Source: JAJFKX01 sp965230265 (GTDB lineage Bacteria; Pseudomonadota; Gammaproteobacteria; Xanthomonadales; Wenzhouxiangellaceae). Taken from it: DNA of 64,000 nucleotides. The translations under genes and the position numbers were made by a program. The stretch is from assembly GCA_965230265.1 (NCBI GenBank), contig OZ245999.1:248001-312000 (forward strand), in the 5' to 3' direction. This document shows, piece after piece, positions 52,173 to 60,470 of the stretch; positions within the stretch are counted from its first letter, which is position 1; each line of letters starts with the position of its first letter. The notes beneath the pieces are model-generated. The model was not told the DNA's origin, did no database searches, and worked only from the letters and a program-made list of their open reading frames with translations.

Positions 52173-53233
52173 TGAACACCAACCATAAGCAAACTGTCAC
52201 CGACCGTACCAGTGGTATTGCTCAGCAGCCGGTGCTAACGGTAGAAAAAGTCAGTTTTAACTATCAGGTTAGCAGTGGCGATTGGTTGCATCGGAAACAC
52301 ACCAATTTACGCGCCTTGGATGCGGTTAGCTTTGACCTGCACCGGGCAGAAACTTTAGGGGTGGTGGGTGAGTCAGGTTCAGGTAAATCCACGCTGGCGC
52401 GAGTGGTGCTGGGCTTGTTGCACCCGGATGAAGGCAGGGTATGTTGGCGTGGAGAGGTTTTGCACGAGCTGGATGCCGAACAACTACGCAGCAAGCGAAA
52501 AGAGTTGCAACTGGTATTTCAGGACCCACAGGCTGCCTTGAACCCGCGAATGACCATTGGTGAAATTCTGGCTGAGCCTTTGCATACTTTTTATTCGCAG
52601 ATGGCGCCTGTACAAGTACGAGAGCGAGTGCGGGGTATGCTGAAAATGGTTGGCATATTGCCTAACCAGGTTAATCGATATGCGCATGAGTTTTCTGGCG
52701 GCCAGTGTCAGCGCATCGGTATTGCACGCGCACTAATTCTAAACCCTCGGCTGTTGGTTTGTGATGAGCCCGTATCCGCTCTGGATGTATCGATTCAGGC
52801 TCAAATTATTCATCTATTGCAGGATTTGCAACGCAAATTACAACTCTCAATGATTTTTATCGCCCACGATTTAAGTGTGGTGCGTTACATCAGTGACCGG
52901 GTACTGGTGATGTACCTGGGGCAGGTGATGGAGTTGGCAGCCTGTGATGAGCTGTATGCACAACCATTGCACCCTTACACCAAGGCATTGATTCAGTCAG
53001 TGCCGTTGCCAGATCCTGACTTGGAACGTGAACATACCGAGCGAGGTTTGCGCGGCGAGCCGCCATCACCGCTTAACCCACCGACTGGTTGCCCTTTCAG
53101 CGCCCGCTGCCCTTATGCTGTTGATCGTTGCCATCAAGAAAAGCCGCTGCTGCGCCCGTTTGATAACCGTTTGATCAGCTGCCATCGAGTTGAGGAATTG
53201 CTTGAGGAATCAACTTTGGAATCAAAAGACTAA
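52172..53233 (+). CDS. oppF: Oligopeptide ABC transporter ATPase OppF
   Basis: The second ATPase, 353 residues. ATG 52172 shares an A with the oppD stop (TAATG). Walker A is GESGSGKSTLARVVLGLLHP near 67-86, the Q-loop VFQDPQAALNPRMTIG near 115-130, the signature FSGGQCQRIGIARALILNPR near 174-193, Walker B LLVCDEPVSALDVSIQ near 194-209, and the H-loop AHDLSVV near 231-237. The end has GCPFSARCPYAVDRC, the Cys cluster of the family. Together with oppBCD this gives a full importer; no oppA gene lies on either side. Confidence 0.96.
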   Translation: MNTNHKQTVTDRTSGIAQQPVLTVEKVSFNYQVSSGDWLHRKHTNLRALDAVSFDLHRAETLGVVGESGSGKSTLARVVLGLLHPDEGRVCWRGEVLHELDAEQLRSKRKELQLVFQDPQAALNPRMTIGEILAEPLHTFYSQMAPVQVRERVRGMLKMVGILPNQVNRYAHEFSGGQCQRIGIARALILNPRLLVCDEPVSALDVSIQAQIIHLLQDLQRKLQLSMIFIAHDLSVVRYISDRVLVMYLGQVMELAACDELYAQPLHPYTKALIQSVPLPDPDLEREHTERGLRGEPPSPLNPPTGCPFSARCPYAVDRCHQEKPLLRPFDNRLISCHRVEELLEESTLESKD

Positions 53234-53330
53234 TCAGCAGTCTGAGAGGCTCAGGTTCGCGCATTGCCGATAAGGCATCACCCGCGTCAACCGTTATAAT
53301 GTGCCCAGATTACAAACCAATTTAACCAGG

Positions 53331-53921
53331 ATGACATTACCCGTGAAGCGAATTTTTTGGATAATTACATTGTTTGCCCTGCTAATAACTGTGGGTCTGA
53401 GTGGTTGTGGTAAGAGCAATAATCTTCAGGAAACCCAGCGCCAGGTTGCGCGTGCCATTGTTGCCGGGATGACCATCGATGCCATCCAGTTAAGCGCTTT
53501 TGAGAATATTTATGCCAACGAACTGCGGACTGAAGGTGATGTGGTTTGTCTGGTGGCGACCGGTCTGCCTGATTTGAGTCAGGGAATCACCTCAGCTTCT
53601 TTACAGGCGGCAGCCGAAGCGGCCAACGCCAGCAGTATTATCATTAATACCATGGTGCAGGTGAGCGATCGTGATCGTGATGTCAGCAATTTGGCCAATT
53701 ATATTTCAGCCATCACACCATTGCGGCGTTTACCGGGTAATGAAGGTTTAGTGGAAAGCCGGGTATTTGATGCCAAAACCGGCGAATTACTGTGGAGTAA
53801 GTGGTCACGACCTGTTAATCCGCGTGGACGGCTACAGGATATTGCACGCGAAGCGCAACGTTTGGCAGATGATTTGGCGGGTGATGATGTGATTAAACCT
53901 GTGGTAATCGAGAGGCTTTAG
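53331..53921 (+). CDS. Putative lipoprotein, LPP20-like, unknown function
   Basis: The ORF from ATG 53331 gives 196 residues, beginning MTLPVKRIFWIITLFALLIT and ending the signal at the lipobox LSGC. A GTG at 53343 with AGGATG nine bases before it is an equally good start and would still give the same signal. The mature part has a small alpha/beta region (EGDVVCLVATGLPDLSQG; IIINTMVQVSDRDRDVSN; LVESRVFDAKTGELLWSKWS) that resembles the DUF799/LPP20-type lipoproteins, but I cannot assign it. It follows oppF by about 100 bases, so a shared transcript is possible. Convergent with the DUF945 gene. Confidence 0.75.
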   Translation: MTLPVKRIFWIITLFALLITVGLSGCGKSNNLQETQRQVARAIVAGMTIDAIQLSAFENIYANELRTEGDVVCLVATGLPDLSQGITSASLQAAAEAANASSIIINTMVQVSDRDRDVSNLANYISAITPLRRLPGNEGLVESRVFDAKTGELLWSKWSRPVNPRGRLQDIAREAQRLADDLAGDDVIKPVVIERL

Positions 53922-53963
53922 TCAAAGGTGGCTAAGGGTTAATCAGTTCGGCTTTTTTACCTG

Positions 53964-54011
53964 TCGATAAATATTTTGGATGCCCTGGCTGTATCGATCG
54001 TTATTTATCGA
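53964..54011. repeat. Perfect 10-bp inverted repeat in a convergent gap
   Basis: TCGATAAATA (53964-53973) and TATTTATCGA (54002-54011) are separated by 28 bases and end exactly at the DUF945 stop codon. AT-rich arms without a GC core make a strong terminator unlikely, so a binding site or weak two-way terminator are the options. Confidence 0.35.
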
Positions 54012-55178
54012 TTACAAGTTAACAGTTAAGTCCAATATCAGTTGGTTATTGGAGCGCCGCAGCCAGCCATCTTGTATCAATGATTTTAAGCGTGTTTCAG
54101 CAATTTCTTCATCAATGAAGATGGCTTTTGCCAGCCATTGAGCTGCCGCTTGAGGCATATCACCGGTAATCTGCGCCTGCCGCTGATTGGGCTTGAATCG
54201 CAATTGAGCGTTTAATTGGATTAAGCCTTCTGGGGTTTCAAGGCTGGCTTGTCGAATATGTAATTCAGGTTGAGCAGCCAGCATGCTGGCAAGTGCTAGA
54301 ATTTGTGTTGGGCTTTGACCAAGATTGTTTTGTTGCCTGGCCTGTAGCCATTGTATTAATGCGATACGGTCAATAGAAACGGCATCAATCTGAATTTGCA
54401 GTTTGCCTGACTGCTGCTGTTGTCCAATAAAATTGATGTTCGATCCATTGAAGCGCAAAGTAATGTCCTGGCCTTGTGGCCAGTTTAGCCTGCCACTCAG
54501 CTGATGCAGCATAAGTTGCTCAGGGCTGGCCATTGATGGTTGCCAGCGTAAGCGCTTGGCTTGTACCGTCAAACTACCATCTTCATAAGCGGTCTGAGAG
54601 TTGCTGATTTCCAGTTGAGAGAGTAAATCCTGCCAGCTTAACTGTGAGCCCGCCTGGCGTAACAGGCCTTGTGGATGCCTGAGTTCGGCATTGATGGATT
54701 GACTGCCAAGTGCGCTGTGCAGTTGCAAAAAGGCATTACTGCTAACCTGGTTGGCAGACCATTCGCCATTGGCTTTTTGTGTATAGGCGATGGGGATCAT
54801 TTGCTGAACCTGAAATTGGCCAGTTAAGCTGACATTGGCGGTCAATGGCAGCTCGGAAGTAGTGGGCAATTGTATAGTGCCTTTGGCCGCGGTAATGCCT
54901 GCACCAAGTGGATTAAGCCAGAATGGTCCATGGCGGAAATTGAGTTTAGCGGCAATGCCTGTCGGGCTGACGTTGGTCATCTGGCTGCTTAACCAGCCAG
55001 CATTCCAGCTTGGGGTCTGGTTCTGTAGAGCCAGTTGTTGATCGATTGACGATCGGATCAGCATGCCAATGACGGCAGGCAGCAGCGACAGTAAAACAAC
55101 AATAACACCGAGAATCACTAGCCACTTGCGTTTACGGCGAGCTTTAGGCTTAATTTCCGGTGGATGTTTCATATTCAT
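54012..55178 (-). CDS. YdgA-like DUF945 envelope protein
   Basis: A 388-residue protein with a basic N-terminus (KPKARRKRKWLVILG) and one membrane helix (residues 19-43), so it sits in the inner membrane facing the periplasm. The long C-terminal part is rich in short beta-strands and Gln/Ser, as in DUF945 (YdgA of E. coli, whose role is unknown); the start resembles YdgA's RSSIDQQLALQNQTPSWNAG. No enzyme motif appears. It is divergent from rsmG by 19 bases between start codons, so their promoters must overlap one another's coding ends. Its 3' end converges on the lipoprotein gene. Confidence 0.8.
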   Translation of the reverse strand: MNMKHPPEIKPKARRKRKWLVILGVIVVLLSLLPAVIGMLIRSSIDQQLALQNQTPSWNAGWLSSQMTNVSPTGIAAKLNFRHGPFWLNPLGAGITAAKGTIQLPTTSELPLTANVSLTGQFQVQQMIPIAYTQKANGEWSANQVSSNAFLQLHSALGSQSINAELRHPQGLLRQAGSQLSWQDLLSQLEISNSQTAYEDGSLTVQAKRLRWQPSMASPEQLMLHQLSGRLNWPQGQDITLRFNGSNINFIGQQQQSGKLQIQIDAVSIDRIALIQWLQARQQNNLGQSPTQILALASMLAAQPELHIRQASLETPEGLIQLNAQLRFKPNQRQAQITGDMPQAAAQWLAKAIFIDEEIAETRLKSLIQDGWLRRSNNQLILDLTVNL

Positions 55179-55197
55179 AGCAGGAGTGTACCGATCA

Positions 55198-55887
55198 GTG
55201 TCCTTAACGGATCAACATCATAACGTAAATACCAACCCGGTCTGGCGCAAAGCTGCACAGCGCTTGAGCACCGGTCTGCAGGCTATGGATATTACTTTAC
55301 CGGACTCTGCACAGCCGCAGTTGTTGACCTATGCCAATGAGATGTTGCGTTGGAATAAGGCCTATAACCTGACAGCAATCACTAAACCGGATGCAGTTGT
55401 AGTAAGACATTTGCTGGATAGCCTGAGTATATTGCCCTGGGTTCAGGCGGGGTTGACCGTTGATATCGGTACTGGGGCGGGTCTACCGGGCATCCCTTTG
55501 GCAATCGCCAAACCTGAGCAGATGTTTATATTGTTGGACAGCAATGGTAAACGCATGCGTTTTTTAGCGCATATTTTGCGTGTTTTGAAACTCAAAAATG
55601 TGCAACTGGCTACCGCCCGTGCCGAACAATGGCAGCCTGATTCAGATGTTAGCCAATCACTCACCCAGGTGGTTACACGTGCATTTGCGCCTATTTCAAG
55701 ACAATTGGAATGGTGTTCATCGTTGTTAACTGATGGCGTAACTTTGCTGGCAATGTCAGGCAAAGATGACCCCAATCAATTGCGCAATTGGCCTGCAGGG
55801 TATACGCTGCGCCACTCGCACCCACTGACTGTACCCGGAACGGTGGGGGCGCGACACTTGTTAGAGATTGTCAGAGAACAAAATTAG
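55198..55887 (+). CDS. rsmG: 16S rRNA (guanine527-N7)-methyltransferase RsmG
   Basis: Methylates G527 of 16S rRNA with SAM. From GTG 55198 (AGGAG upstream, 11 bases away) it has 229 residues; E. coli RsmG has 207. The frame runs on to 55063, but that part is antisense to DUF945. Motifs are EMLRWNKAYNLTAITKPDAV near 51-70, RHLLDSLSILPWV near 72-84, SAM-site VDIGTGAGLPGIPLAIAKP near 91-109, and LLDSNGKRMRFL near 115-126. It is followed by parA and parB, the usual arrangement near a chromosome origin, though mnmG does not precede it here. Confidence 0.94.
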   Translation: MSLTDQHHNVNTNPVWRKAAQRLSTGLQAMDITLPDSAQPQLLTYANEMLRWNKAYNLTAITKPDAVVVRHLLDSLSILPWVQAGLTVDIGTGAGLPGIPLAIAKPEQMFILLDSNGKRMRFLAHILRVLKLKNVQLATARAEQWQPDSDVSQSLTQVVTRAFAPISRQLEWCSSLLTDGVTLLAMSGKDDPNQLRNWPAGYTLRHSHPLTVPGTVGARHLLEIVREQN

Positions 55888-55920
55888 AGTTTATGAGGCC
55901 AGCGAGTAAAAATCTGCAGT

Positions 55921-56709
55921 ATGACTGAAATTATCGCTATCGCTAATCAAAAGGGTGGCGTGGGCAAAACCACGACAGCCATTAATCTGACCGCCGGGCT
56001 GGTAGCCATGCGGCACAACGTATTATTGTGCGATCTAGACCCGCAGGGCAACGCCACAGTGGGTTTTGGTGTTGACAGCCGCGAACAGGAAGTGACCGCA
56101 TGCGAGGTCTTGCTGGGCGAATGCAAACTTGAAGATGCGGTGGTTCGGTTAGCCATCAAAGACAGCAAAAACCGTTTGGATTTATTGCCCGCCAATGGTG
56201 ATTTGACTGCCGCTGAAATAGAGTTGACCCGCCAGCAGGGCAGTGAAGTTCGACTGCGGAAAATACTGCGTCAGTTAGGCCATCGTTATGAATATGTCAT
56301 CCTGGATTGCCCTCCGGCGCTGAACCTGTTGAATTTGAATGCTTTAACAGCGGCTGATTGTGTGTTGATTCCCATGCAGTGTGAATACTATGCGATGGAG
56401 GGTTTGACCGCCTTATTGGATACCATCGATCAAATTCAGTCATCGGTGAATCCAGGTTTACGGATTGAAGGTATCGTTCGCACCATGTTTGATGTTCGCA
56501 ATAACCTTTCCAATGAGGTGTCCCGGCAGTTGGGTGAGCATTTTGGAAACAAGCTCTACCGTACGCTGATACCGCGTAATGTGCGTCTGGCAGAAGCCCC
56601 CAGTTTTGGACAAAGCGTGTTGGAGTATGACCCGCAATCGCGCGGTGCACTGGCTTATTTAGGGTTGGCAGGTGAATTTTTGCGGCGGCGTGAAAGACGA
56701 AATGGTTAA
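55921..56709 (+). CDS. parA: Chromosome partitioning ATPase ParA (Soj)
   Basis: A 262-residue deviant-Walker ATPase that moves the ParB-bound origin region apart. Walker A' is NQKGGVGKTTTAINLTAGL near 8-26, the switch LLCDLDPQGNATVGFG near 37-52, Walker B YVILDCPPALNLLNLNAL near 121-138, and the MQCEYYAMEGLTALLDTI stretch near 153-170. This is the canonical chromosomal ParA. It is 33 bases after rsmG and 18 bases before parB, and would be one operon with them. The other ParA-like gene at 30004 is divergent in size and lacks a ParB. Confidence 0.96.
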   Translation: MTEIIAIANQKGGVGKTTTAINLTAGLVAMRHNVLLCDLDPQGNATVGFGVDSREQEVTACEVLLGECKLEDAVVRLAIKDSKNRLDLLPANGDLTAAEIELTRQQGSEVRLRKILRQLGHRYEYVILDCPPALNLLNLNALTAADCVLIPMQCEYYAMEGLTALLDTIDQIQSSVNPGLRIEGIVRTMFDVRNNLSNEVSRQLGEHFGNKLYRTLIPRNVRLAEAPSFGQSVLEYDPQSRGALAYLGLAGEFLRRRERRNG

Positions 56710-56727
56710 GGAACTTCTGATAATCTC

Positions 56728-57660
56728 ATGAGCAAGAAAACTAAGAGCAAAACCGAACCAAACAAAACCTCTGATAGCGGCGGCTCGGTGCGTCGACCCA
56801 AACGCCAGGCACTGGGGCGAGGTCTGGGGGCAATGCTGGCTAAAAATCAACAGGCCAGCGCCAGTGATGACGCTGCTAGTTTGCGTGATCTGCCAGTGGA
56901 TCGCATCCAGCCCGGCCGATACCAGCCACGCTCAACAATGGATGCGGACAAATTAAAGGAATTGTCGGATTCGATTCGCTCGCAAGGGGTGGTGCAGCCG
57001 GTAATAGTGCGTCCATTGGATGAAGGTTACGAACTGATTGCTGGTGAGCGACGTTGGCGTGCTGCACAGATGGCAGGGTTGCGTGATATCCCTGCTGTGA
57101 TCCGCCAGGTGTCTGATGAAATGACGGTGGCGATGGCGCTGATTGAAAACATTCAGCGTGAAGACCTAAATCCGCTGGAGGAGTCAGTTGCGTTAAAGCG
57201 CTTAATCGATGAGTTTTCGATGACCCATCAACAAGCAGCAGAAGCGGTGGGGCGCTCACGTGCTTCAGTGAGTAATTTATTGCGCCTGCAGGATTTGCCT
57301 GCGTCAGTTCAACAGCTTTTGGAAACCCGTGATATTGATATGGGACATGCCCGTGCGCTACTGGCTTTGCCTGGAGATAAACAGTTGGCAGCGGCACGGA
57401 AAGTGGTGCAATTAGGCTTGAGTGTACGCTCCACTGAGCAATTGGTTCGGACGATGTTATCGGATGGTAATAAAGCCAGCACCAGCAAAAAAACCAATAA
57501 AGACCCTAACATCGCCCGATTAGAGCAAGAGCTCAGTGAGCTGATCGGGGCGGCAGTGAGCATCCAGCAGCAGAGCAAGGGCAAAGGCGAGTTACGCATC
57601 CGCTATAATAGCCTGGATGAACTGGAAGGGGTTTTGGAGCATATTCGGAAAGCAGATTGA
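56728..57660 (+). CDS. parB: Chromosome partitioning DNA-binding protein ParB (Spo0J)
   Basis: A 310-residue protein that binds parS sites and spreads along DNA as a CTP-dependent clamp. The order is a basic N-terminal tail with RRPKRQALGRGLGAMLAKN (ParA-stimulating), the ParB nuclease-like CTP domain (IQPGRYQPRSTM, YELIAGERRWRAAQMAGLRD, ALIENIQREDLNPLEE), the helix-turn-helix MTHQQAAEAVGRSRASVSNL and the C-terminal dimer part with LEQELSELIGAAVSIQQQSK. Family motifs GERRxRA and NIQREDL are intact. It lies 18 bases after parA. No convincing parS 16-mer was found in the window. Confidence 0.96.
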   Translation: MSKKTKSKTEPNKTSDSGGSVRRPKRQALGRGLGAMLAKNQQASASDDAASLRDLPVDRIQPGRYQPRSTMDADKLKELSDSIRSQGVVQPVIVRPLDEGYELIAGERRWRAAQMAGLRDIPAVIRQVSDEMTVAMALIENIQREDLNPLEESVALKRLIDEFSMTHQQAAEAVGRSRASVSNLLRLQDLPASVQQLLETRDIDMGHARALLALPGDKQLAAARKVVQLGLSVRSTEQLVRTMLSDGNKASTSKKTNKDPNIARLEQELSELIGAAVSIQQQSKGKGELRIRYNSLDELEGVLEHIRKAD

Positions 57661-57757
57661 TACCTGCTTTATGCACCCCGAAAGCACACAGCAATGCACT
57701 GTGGCGGTATCGGCGTCCAATCTGGATAAGCATTTGGGCATTATTGAACCCAAAACT

Positions 57758-57787
57758 CTGGCACACTAATAAATTTCCAGTTATACT
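57758..57787 (+). promoter_or_regulatory. Probable promoter of rpmE2
   Basis: CTGGCA (four of six) and TATACT (five of six) are 18 bases apart, 43 bases before the rpmE2 ATG. Predicted start near 57794. Confidence 0.45.
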
Positions 57788-57830
57788 AGTCGGTCTTTGC
57801 CCGAACAAAGCAACTAAAGATTAAACAGCC

Positions 57831-58073
57831 ATGAAACCAGATATACATCCAGAATACCGTGAGGTTGTCTTTCAGGATATTTCCAGCGATTTCGCTTTCC
57901 TGACCCGTTCAACCATCAACGCTAAAGAAACCATTAAATGGGAAGACGGTGAAGAGTACCCATTGGTTAAGGTGGAAATCTCCAGCCAATCTCATCCGTT
58001 TTACACCGGTAAACACAAAATCATGGATTCCGGTGGCCGTGTTGATAAGTTTAAGAAGCGCTACGGCGGCTGA
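57831..58073 (+). CDS. rpmE2: 50S ribosomal protein L31 type B
   Basis: An 80-residue ribosomal protein of the zinc-independent L31B class. MKPDIHPEYREVVFQDISSD, then VEISSQSHPFYTGKHKIMDS and GRVDKFKKRYGG, all match L31B. It lacks the CxxC zinc ligands of L31A, and L31B is the form used under zinc shortage where both exist; here it may be the only copy, as an A-form is not in the window. A promoter is predicted upstream and an intrinsic terminator follows, so it is a single-gene transcript. No Zur box was found by eye. Confidence 0.95.
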   Translation: MKPDIHPEYREVVFQDISSDFAFLTRSTINAKETIKWEDGEEYPLVKVEISSQSHPFYTGKHKIMDSGGRVDKFKKRYGG

Positions 58074-58110
58074 TAACCCTGCGGATAGTGTTTTAAGAAT
58101 AACTAAACAG

Positions 58111-58136
58111 AAAGCCCGCCAAACAGCGGGCTTTTT
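58111..58136 (+). terminator. Intrinsic terminator of rpmE2
   Basis: AAAGCCCGC (58111-58119) pairs with GCGGGCTTT (58126-58134) around CAAACA, followed by two more Ts for a run of five. It is 38 bases after the rpmE2 stop. Confidence 0.88.
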
Positions 58137-58346
58137 GCTAGATGATGGTTTGACTTTTGTAGACCCTGAATTGCATCTGTCAACCATGAAGGTATACGAT
58201 TCAGAGGTATAATTTAACCGCAATGTAAAACCGCGATAGCGCGCAGTAGTCCAATGACTGCTTGCATGACGGTTTTGTCATAACGACCAACGGCCAGGCG
58301 CAATAGCGCTAGGCCCCACACAATTGAATCATTTGGAGAGCCAATA

Positions 58347-59639
58347 GTGAGTGAACGGACCATACGCATAAGTGACGAACAGGCAGGCAAGGTGCTGGAT
58401 GTGCCATTGGTGACGGGCACAGAAGGTGACCCGACCATCGATATTGCCAAACTCTACAAAGAGATGGGTTACTTTACTTACGATCCGGGTTATTCAGTAA
58501 CAGCCAGCTGTTCCAGTGATATCACTTTTATTGATGGCGGCCAGGGTATTTTGCGTTATCGAGGTTATCCGATCGAACAGTTGGCCGAGCGTAGCAGTTT
58601 TTTGGAAGTCGCTTATTTATTGCTCTATGGCGATTTGCCTCAGGCAGCGGATTTCCGTGATTTCGAGCGTGATATTACCTATCACACCATGGTGCACGAC
58701 CAGCTCAACACCTTTATCAAAGGTTTTCGTTATGACGCACACCCAATGGCAATTTTGGCAGGCGTTACTTCATCGCTAGCAGGCTTCTATCACGATCAAA
58801 TGGATATAGAGGATCCGGAACAGCGTGATCTTGCTGCCAAGCGGCTCATTGCAAAAATGCCAACCATTGCGGCAGCAGCTTATCGACATCATGTTGGCTG
58901 GCCAGTGAGTTACCCGCGCAATAGCCTGAACTACTGCGAGCGTTTTCTGGATTTGATGTTTTCGGTTCCGGCTGAGCCTTACAAAGTGAACCCAGTGGCA
59001 GCCCGGGCACTGGATTTGTTATTTATCCTGCACGCTGACCACGAGCAGAATGCCAGCACTTCGACGGTACGTTTGGTGGGCAGCACAGGTGCCAATCCTT
59101 ATGCCTGTGTATCTGCCGGTATTTCTGCGTTGTGGGGGCCGGCGCATGGCGGTGCCAATGAAGCAGTACTCAGAATGCTGAATGAAATTGGTGATGTCAG
59201 TCAGGTAGGCAAGTACATTGATAAAGCCAAAGACAAGAGTGATCCTTTCCGGTTGATGGGTTTTGGGCACCGGGTTTATAAAAATTACGATCCACGCGCA
59301 GAAATTATCCGTAAGGCCTGCCATGATGTTTTGGCCGATTTGGGCGTTGAAGATCCACTGCTGGATTTGGCAATGAAACTGGAAAAAATTGCCCTGGAAG
59401 ATGATTACTTTGTGCAGCGCAAATTGTACCCGAATGTGGATTTCTACTCAGGCATTATTTATAAAGCGCTGGGTATTCCAACCAGCATGTTTACGGTGAT
59501 GTTTGCTATCGGGCGGACCGTGGGCTGGGTTTCGCAGTGGTTGGAGCAAAGCGCCAACCCGGGTCGTATCGGGCGTCCTCGTCAGGTATACACAGGGGAG
59601 GCCGAACGCGATTATCAGGCAATCGATAAGCGCGGTTGA
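58347..59639 (+). CDS. gltA: Citrate synthase (type I)
   Basis: Condenses acetyl-CoA and oxaloacetate in the TCA cycle. The 430-residue protein matches the long bacterial type I enzyme (E. coli 427). Catalytic regions visible are HADHEQNASTSTVRLVGS (first His), GFGHRVYKNYDPRA (second His), and LYPNVDFYSGIIYKALG (Asp). The start is GTG 58347 with GGAG upstream. Type I enzymes of gammaproteobacteria are often inhibited by NADH. The 3' end overlaps the convergent unknown gene by 25 bases, an uncommon arrangement. No other TCA gene is near. Confidence 0.96.
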   Translation: MSERTIRISDEQAGKVLDVPLVTGTEGDPTIDIAKLYKEMGYFTYDPGYSVTASCSSDITFIDGGQGILRYRGYPIEQLAERSSFLEVAYLLLYGDLPQAADFRDFERDITYHTMVHDQLNTFIKGFRYDAHPMAILAGVTSSLAGFYHDQMDIEDPEQRDLAAKRLIAKMPTIAAAAYRHHVGWPVSYPRNSLNYCERFLDLMFSVPAEPYKVNPVAARALDLLFILHADHEQNASTSTVRLVGSTGANPYACVSAGISALWGPAHGGANEAVLRMLNEIGDVSQVGKYIDKAKDKSDPFRLMGFGHRVYKNYDPRAEIIRKACHDVLADLGVEDPLLDLAMKLEKIALEDDYFVQRKLYPNVDFYSGIIYKALGIPTSMFTVMFAIGRTVGWVSQWLEQSANPGRIGRPRQVYTGEAERDYQAIDKRG

Positions 59640-60244
59640 TGCTCCGAACTTAATAAATATTCCACTTCCGCCGGGGTTGCTCGGCGTTGTGGCCGCCCGT
59701 CCACCGGACAGGGCGGTGACTGCCGTTGATCCAGTGTGCTGAACAGACAAAGTTCTATAGGCTGTCCAGCGTGCTGCACGCATAGCACCTCCAGATTACG
59801 AAAATTATTACCATGCCAACGTATGCGCCGGGAATCATGCTCGAAGGCAATATTTTGGTCGTATAAAAATCGCGGTACTGCATCTGGGTCATCACTAAAC
59901 AGGTGCAGGGTGACTCGGCTGTGCTGGTCAGCTGTACCATCCAATACTGGCCCCACTAGCCTTGGCTTAAACTCACTCAAAAAGCGCATGGCCTGCAGTG
60001 CTGATTCGCGCATGCTTTGCTGGATTTGCATATGATTATTGCCGCCATAAAGTAGTTGGTAAGTCCGTAATGCCTGTTCAATTTCTACGTTACTGGGCAG
60101 TTGTTGTTTCGAGCATTTGGCCCCTAGACGTTCAGCAGCCTTGCGTTTGGCAGCGCCATAGTTTCGTTGTGACTCGGTGGCGATGATACGGGCGGCTTCC
60201 TGAGCGATAGCCTGGCGAAGGTGAGCAGATTTTTTGGTATGCAT
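59615..60244 (-). CDS. Conserved-looking cytosolic protein of unknown function
   Basis: A 209-residue protein I cannot assign. The N-terminus (KKSAHLRQAIAQEAARIIAT) and AKRKAAERLGAKCSKQQLPS are helical; from about 100 on it looks like an alpha/beta domain (PRLVGPVLDGTADQHSRVTL; LFSDDPDAVPRFLYDQNIAF; LEVLCVQHAGQPIELCLFST), with the LFSDDP stretch recalling nucleotidyltransferase-like folds. There is no signal peptide or membrane helix. The end overlaps gltA by 25 bases, so expression of one could affect the other. Sequence between 60245 and 60470 has an AT-rich short hairpin but no gene. Confidence 0.78.
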   Translation of the reverse strand: MHTKKSAHLRQAIAQEAARIIATESQRNYGAAKRKAAERLGAKCSKQQLPSNVEIEQALRTYQLLYGGNNHMQIQQSMRESALQAMRFLSEFKPRLVGPVLDGTADQHSRVTLHLFSDDPDAVPRFLYDQNIAFEHDSRRIRWHGNNFRNLEVLCVQHAGQPIELCLFSTLDQRQSPPCPVDGRPQRRATPAEVEYLLSSEHQPRLSIA

Positions 60245-60470
60245 GCCGTAACTCCTAACTTGTCTTTCACTGAAAACCGATGCTCATGGTTATAGGTGAT
60301 TTTTATTGGCAAACGGTTTCAAAAGTTGCGGTTGTTGATCAGTTGGTTGTTGAGGTAATGCTGCTCCTTGGACGTGTGTATTATTGATTAATAATAGATA
60401 TAAAAATCAATTTGTCTAGTGACTGTGTGGTTTTAGAATTTGTTTTGATATTGAATTGGACCGATAGCGA

